Shown here piece by piece: positions 6,072 through 6,080 of a stretch of 6,080 nt of DNA. Position 1 is the stretch's first letter. Each line of letters starts with the position of its first letter. This DNA is from Deferribacterales bacterium. Lineage in GTDB: Bacteria; Chrysiogenota; Deferribacteres; Deferribacterales; JAISNW01. The stretch spans positions 1 to 6,080 of the forward strand of contig BNUJ01000085.1 in assembly GCA_025997275.1 (NCBI GenBank), written 5' to 3'. The notes beneath the pieces are model-generated. The model was not told where the DNA came from. It made no database searches and saw nothing but the letters and a program-made list of their open reading frames with translations. The position numbers and the translations under genes were made by a program.

Positions 6072-6080
6072 TGTATCCAC
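6045..6080. repeat. Inverted repeat at the right window edge
   Basis: GTGGATAC at 6045-6052 and GTATCCAC at 6073-6080 are perfect 8-base arms around a 20-base loop. The second arm ends exactly at the window edge, so its full length is unknown. Confidence 0.5.

Larger units (their letters stand above)
6014..6080 (-). pseudogene. End of an upstream frame carrying the VRREGVST motif (partial)
   Basis: Entering from the right edge, the minus strand reads WIHSVRREGVST, then SCVKVQTTI and a TAA at 6014-6016. The eight residues VRREGVST are identical to residues 22-29 of the radical SAM protein, where they begin the polysaccharide-locus type N-terminal motif. Here the expected continuation (VIR.LG.KIK) is absent and the frame closes after nine codons. 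The simplest reading is a gene of that class cut off just after its N-terminal motif, with the DUF3990 cassette following. Most of it lies outside the window, so it could also be a short intact gene. Confidence 0.45.

Overview
The window is a compact bacterial stretch. Except for a fragment at its left edge, every gene lies on the minus strand. It joins a housekeeping operon (tsaB, rimI, metK, ahcY) to a more variable region: an Rpn-family nuclease gene, a repeat-switched radical SAM gene and a three-gene DUF3990/DUF3791 cassette. Families such as Rpn, DUF3990 and DUF3791 are common in gut and other host-associated anaerobes, which is the best hint about the source. The sequence alone does not fix the phylum.

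Reading the minus strand from right to left. Positions 6014-6080 hold the tail of an open frame containing the peptide VRREGVST. It is followed by a DUF3990 protein resembling ADP-ribosyltransferases (5506-6006), an 85-aa unknown (5245-5502) and a DUF3791 protein (5003-5245), tightly packed and probably one toxin-antitoxin-like operon. Next comes a radical SAM protein (3892-4920) with its own good promoter. Its start codon sits on the edge of nine GACA repeats, and either one-unit change in copy number would stop translation within a few codons. The Rpn nuclease (2849-3853) follows, then TsaB (2191-2808), RimI (1770-2213), MetK (527-1678, own promoter and strong ribosome binding site) and the start of AhcY (from 524).

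AhcY is broken. Its first 37 codons lie on the minus strand after metK, but at about 414-419 the sequence flips, and the middle of ahcY runs on the plus strand from the window edge to the same point. The junction carries 6 bases of shared sequence. This is the form of a fold-back chimera (assembly or whole-genome-amplification artefact) or, less likely, a real inversion.

Three patterns go beyond the gene list. (1) The GACA tract makes the radical SAM gene a classic phase-variable candidate. (2) The C-terminal tail of the DUF3791 protein is nearly identical, in DNA and in frame, to that of the Rpn nuclease 2.1 kb away, so a module appears to have been shared by recombination. (3) tsaB, the Rpn gene and the DUF3990 gene lack clear ribosome binding sites, and each has a -10-like hexamer exactly 6 bases before its ATG, suggesting leaderless transcripts, whereas the other starts have Shine-Dalgarno sequences.
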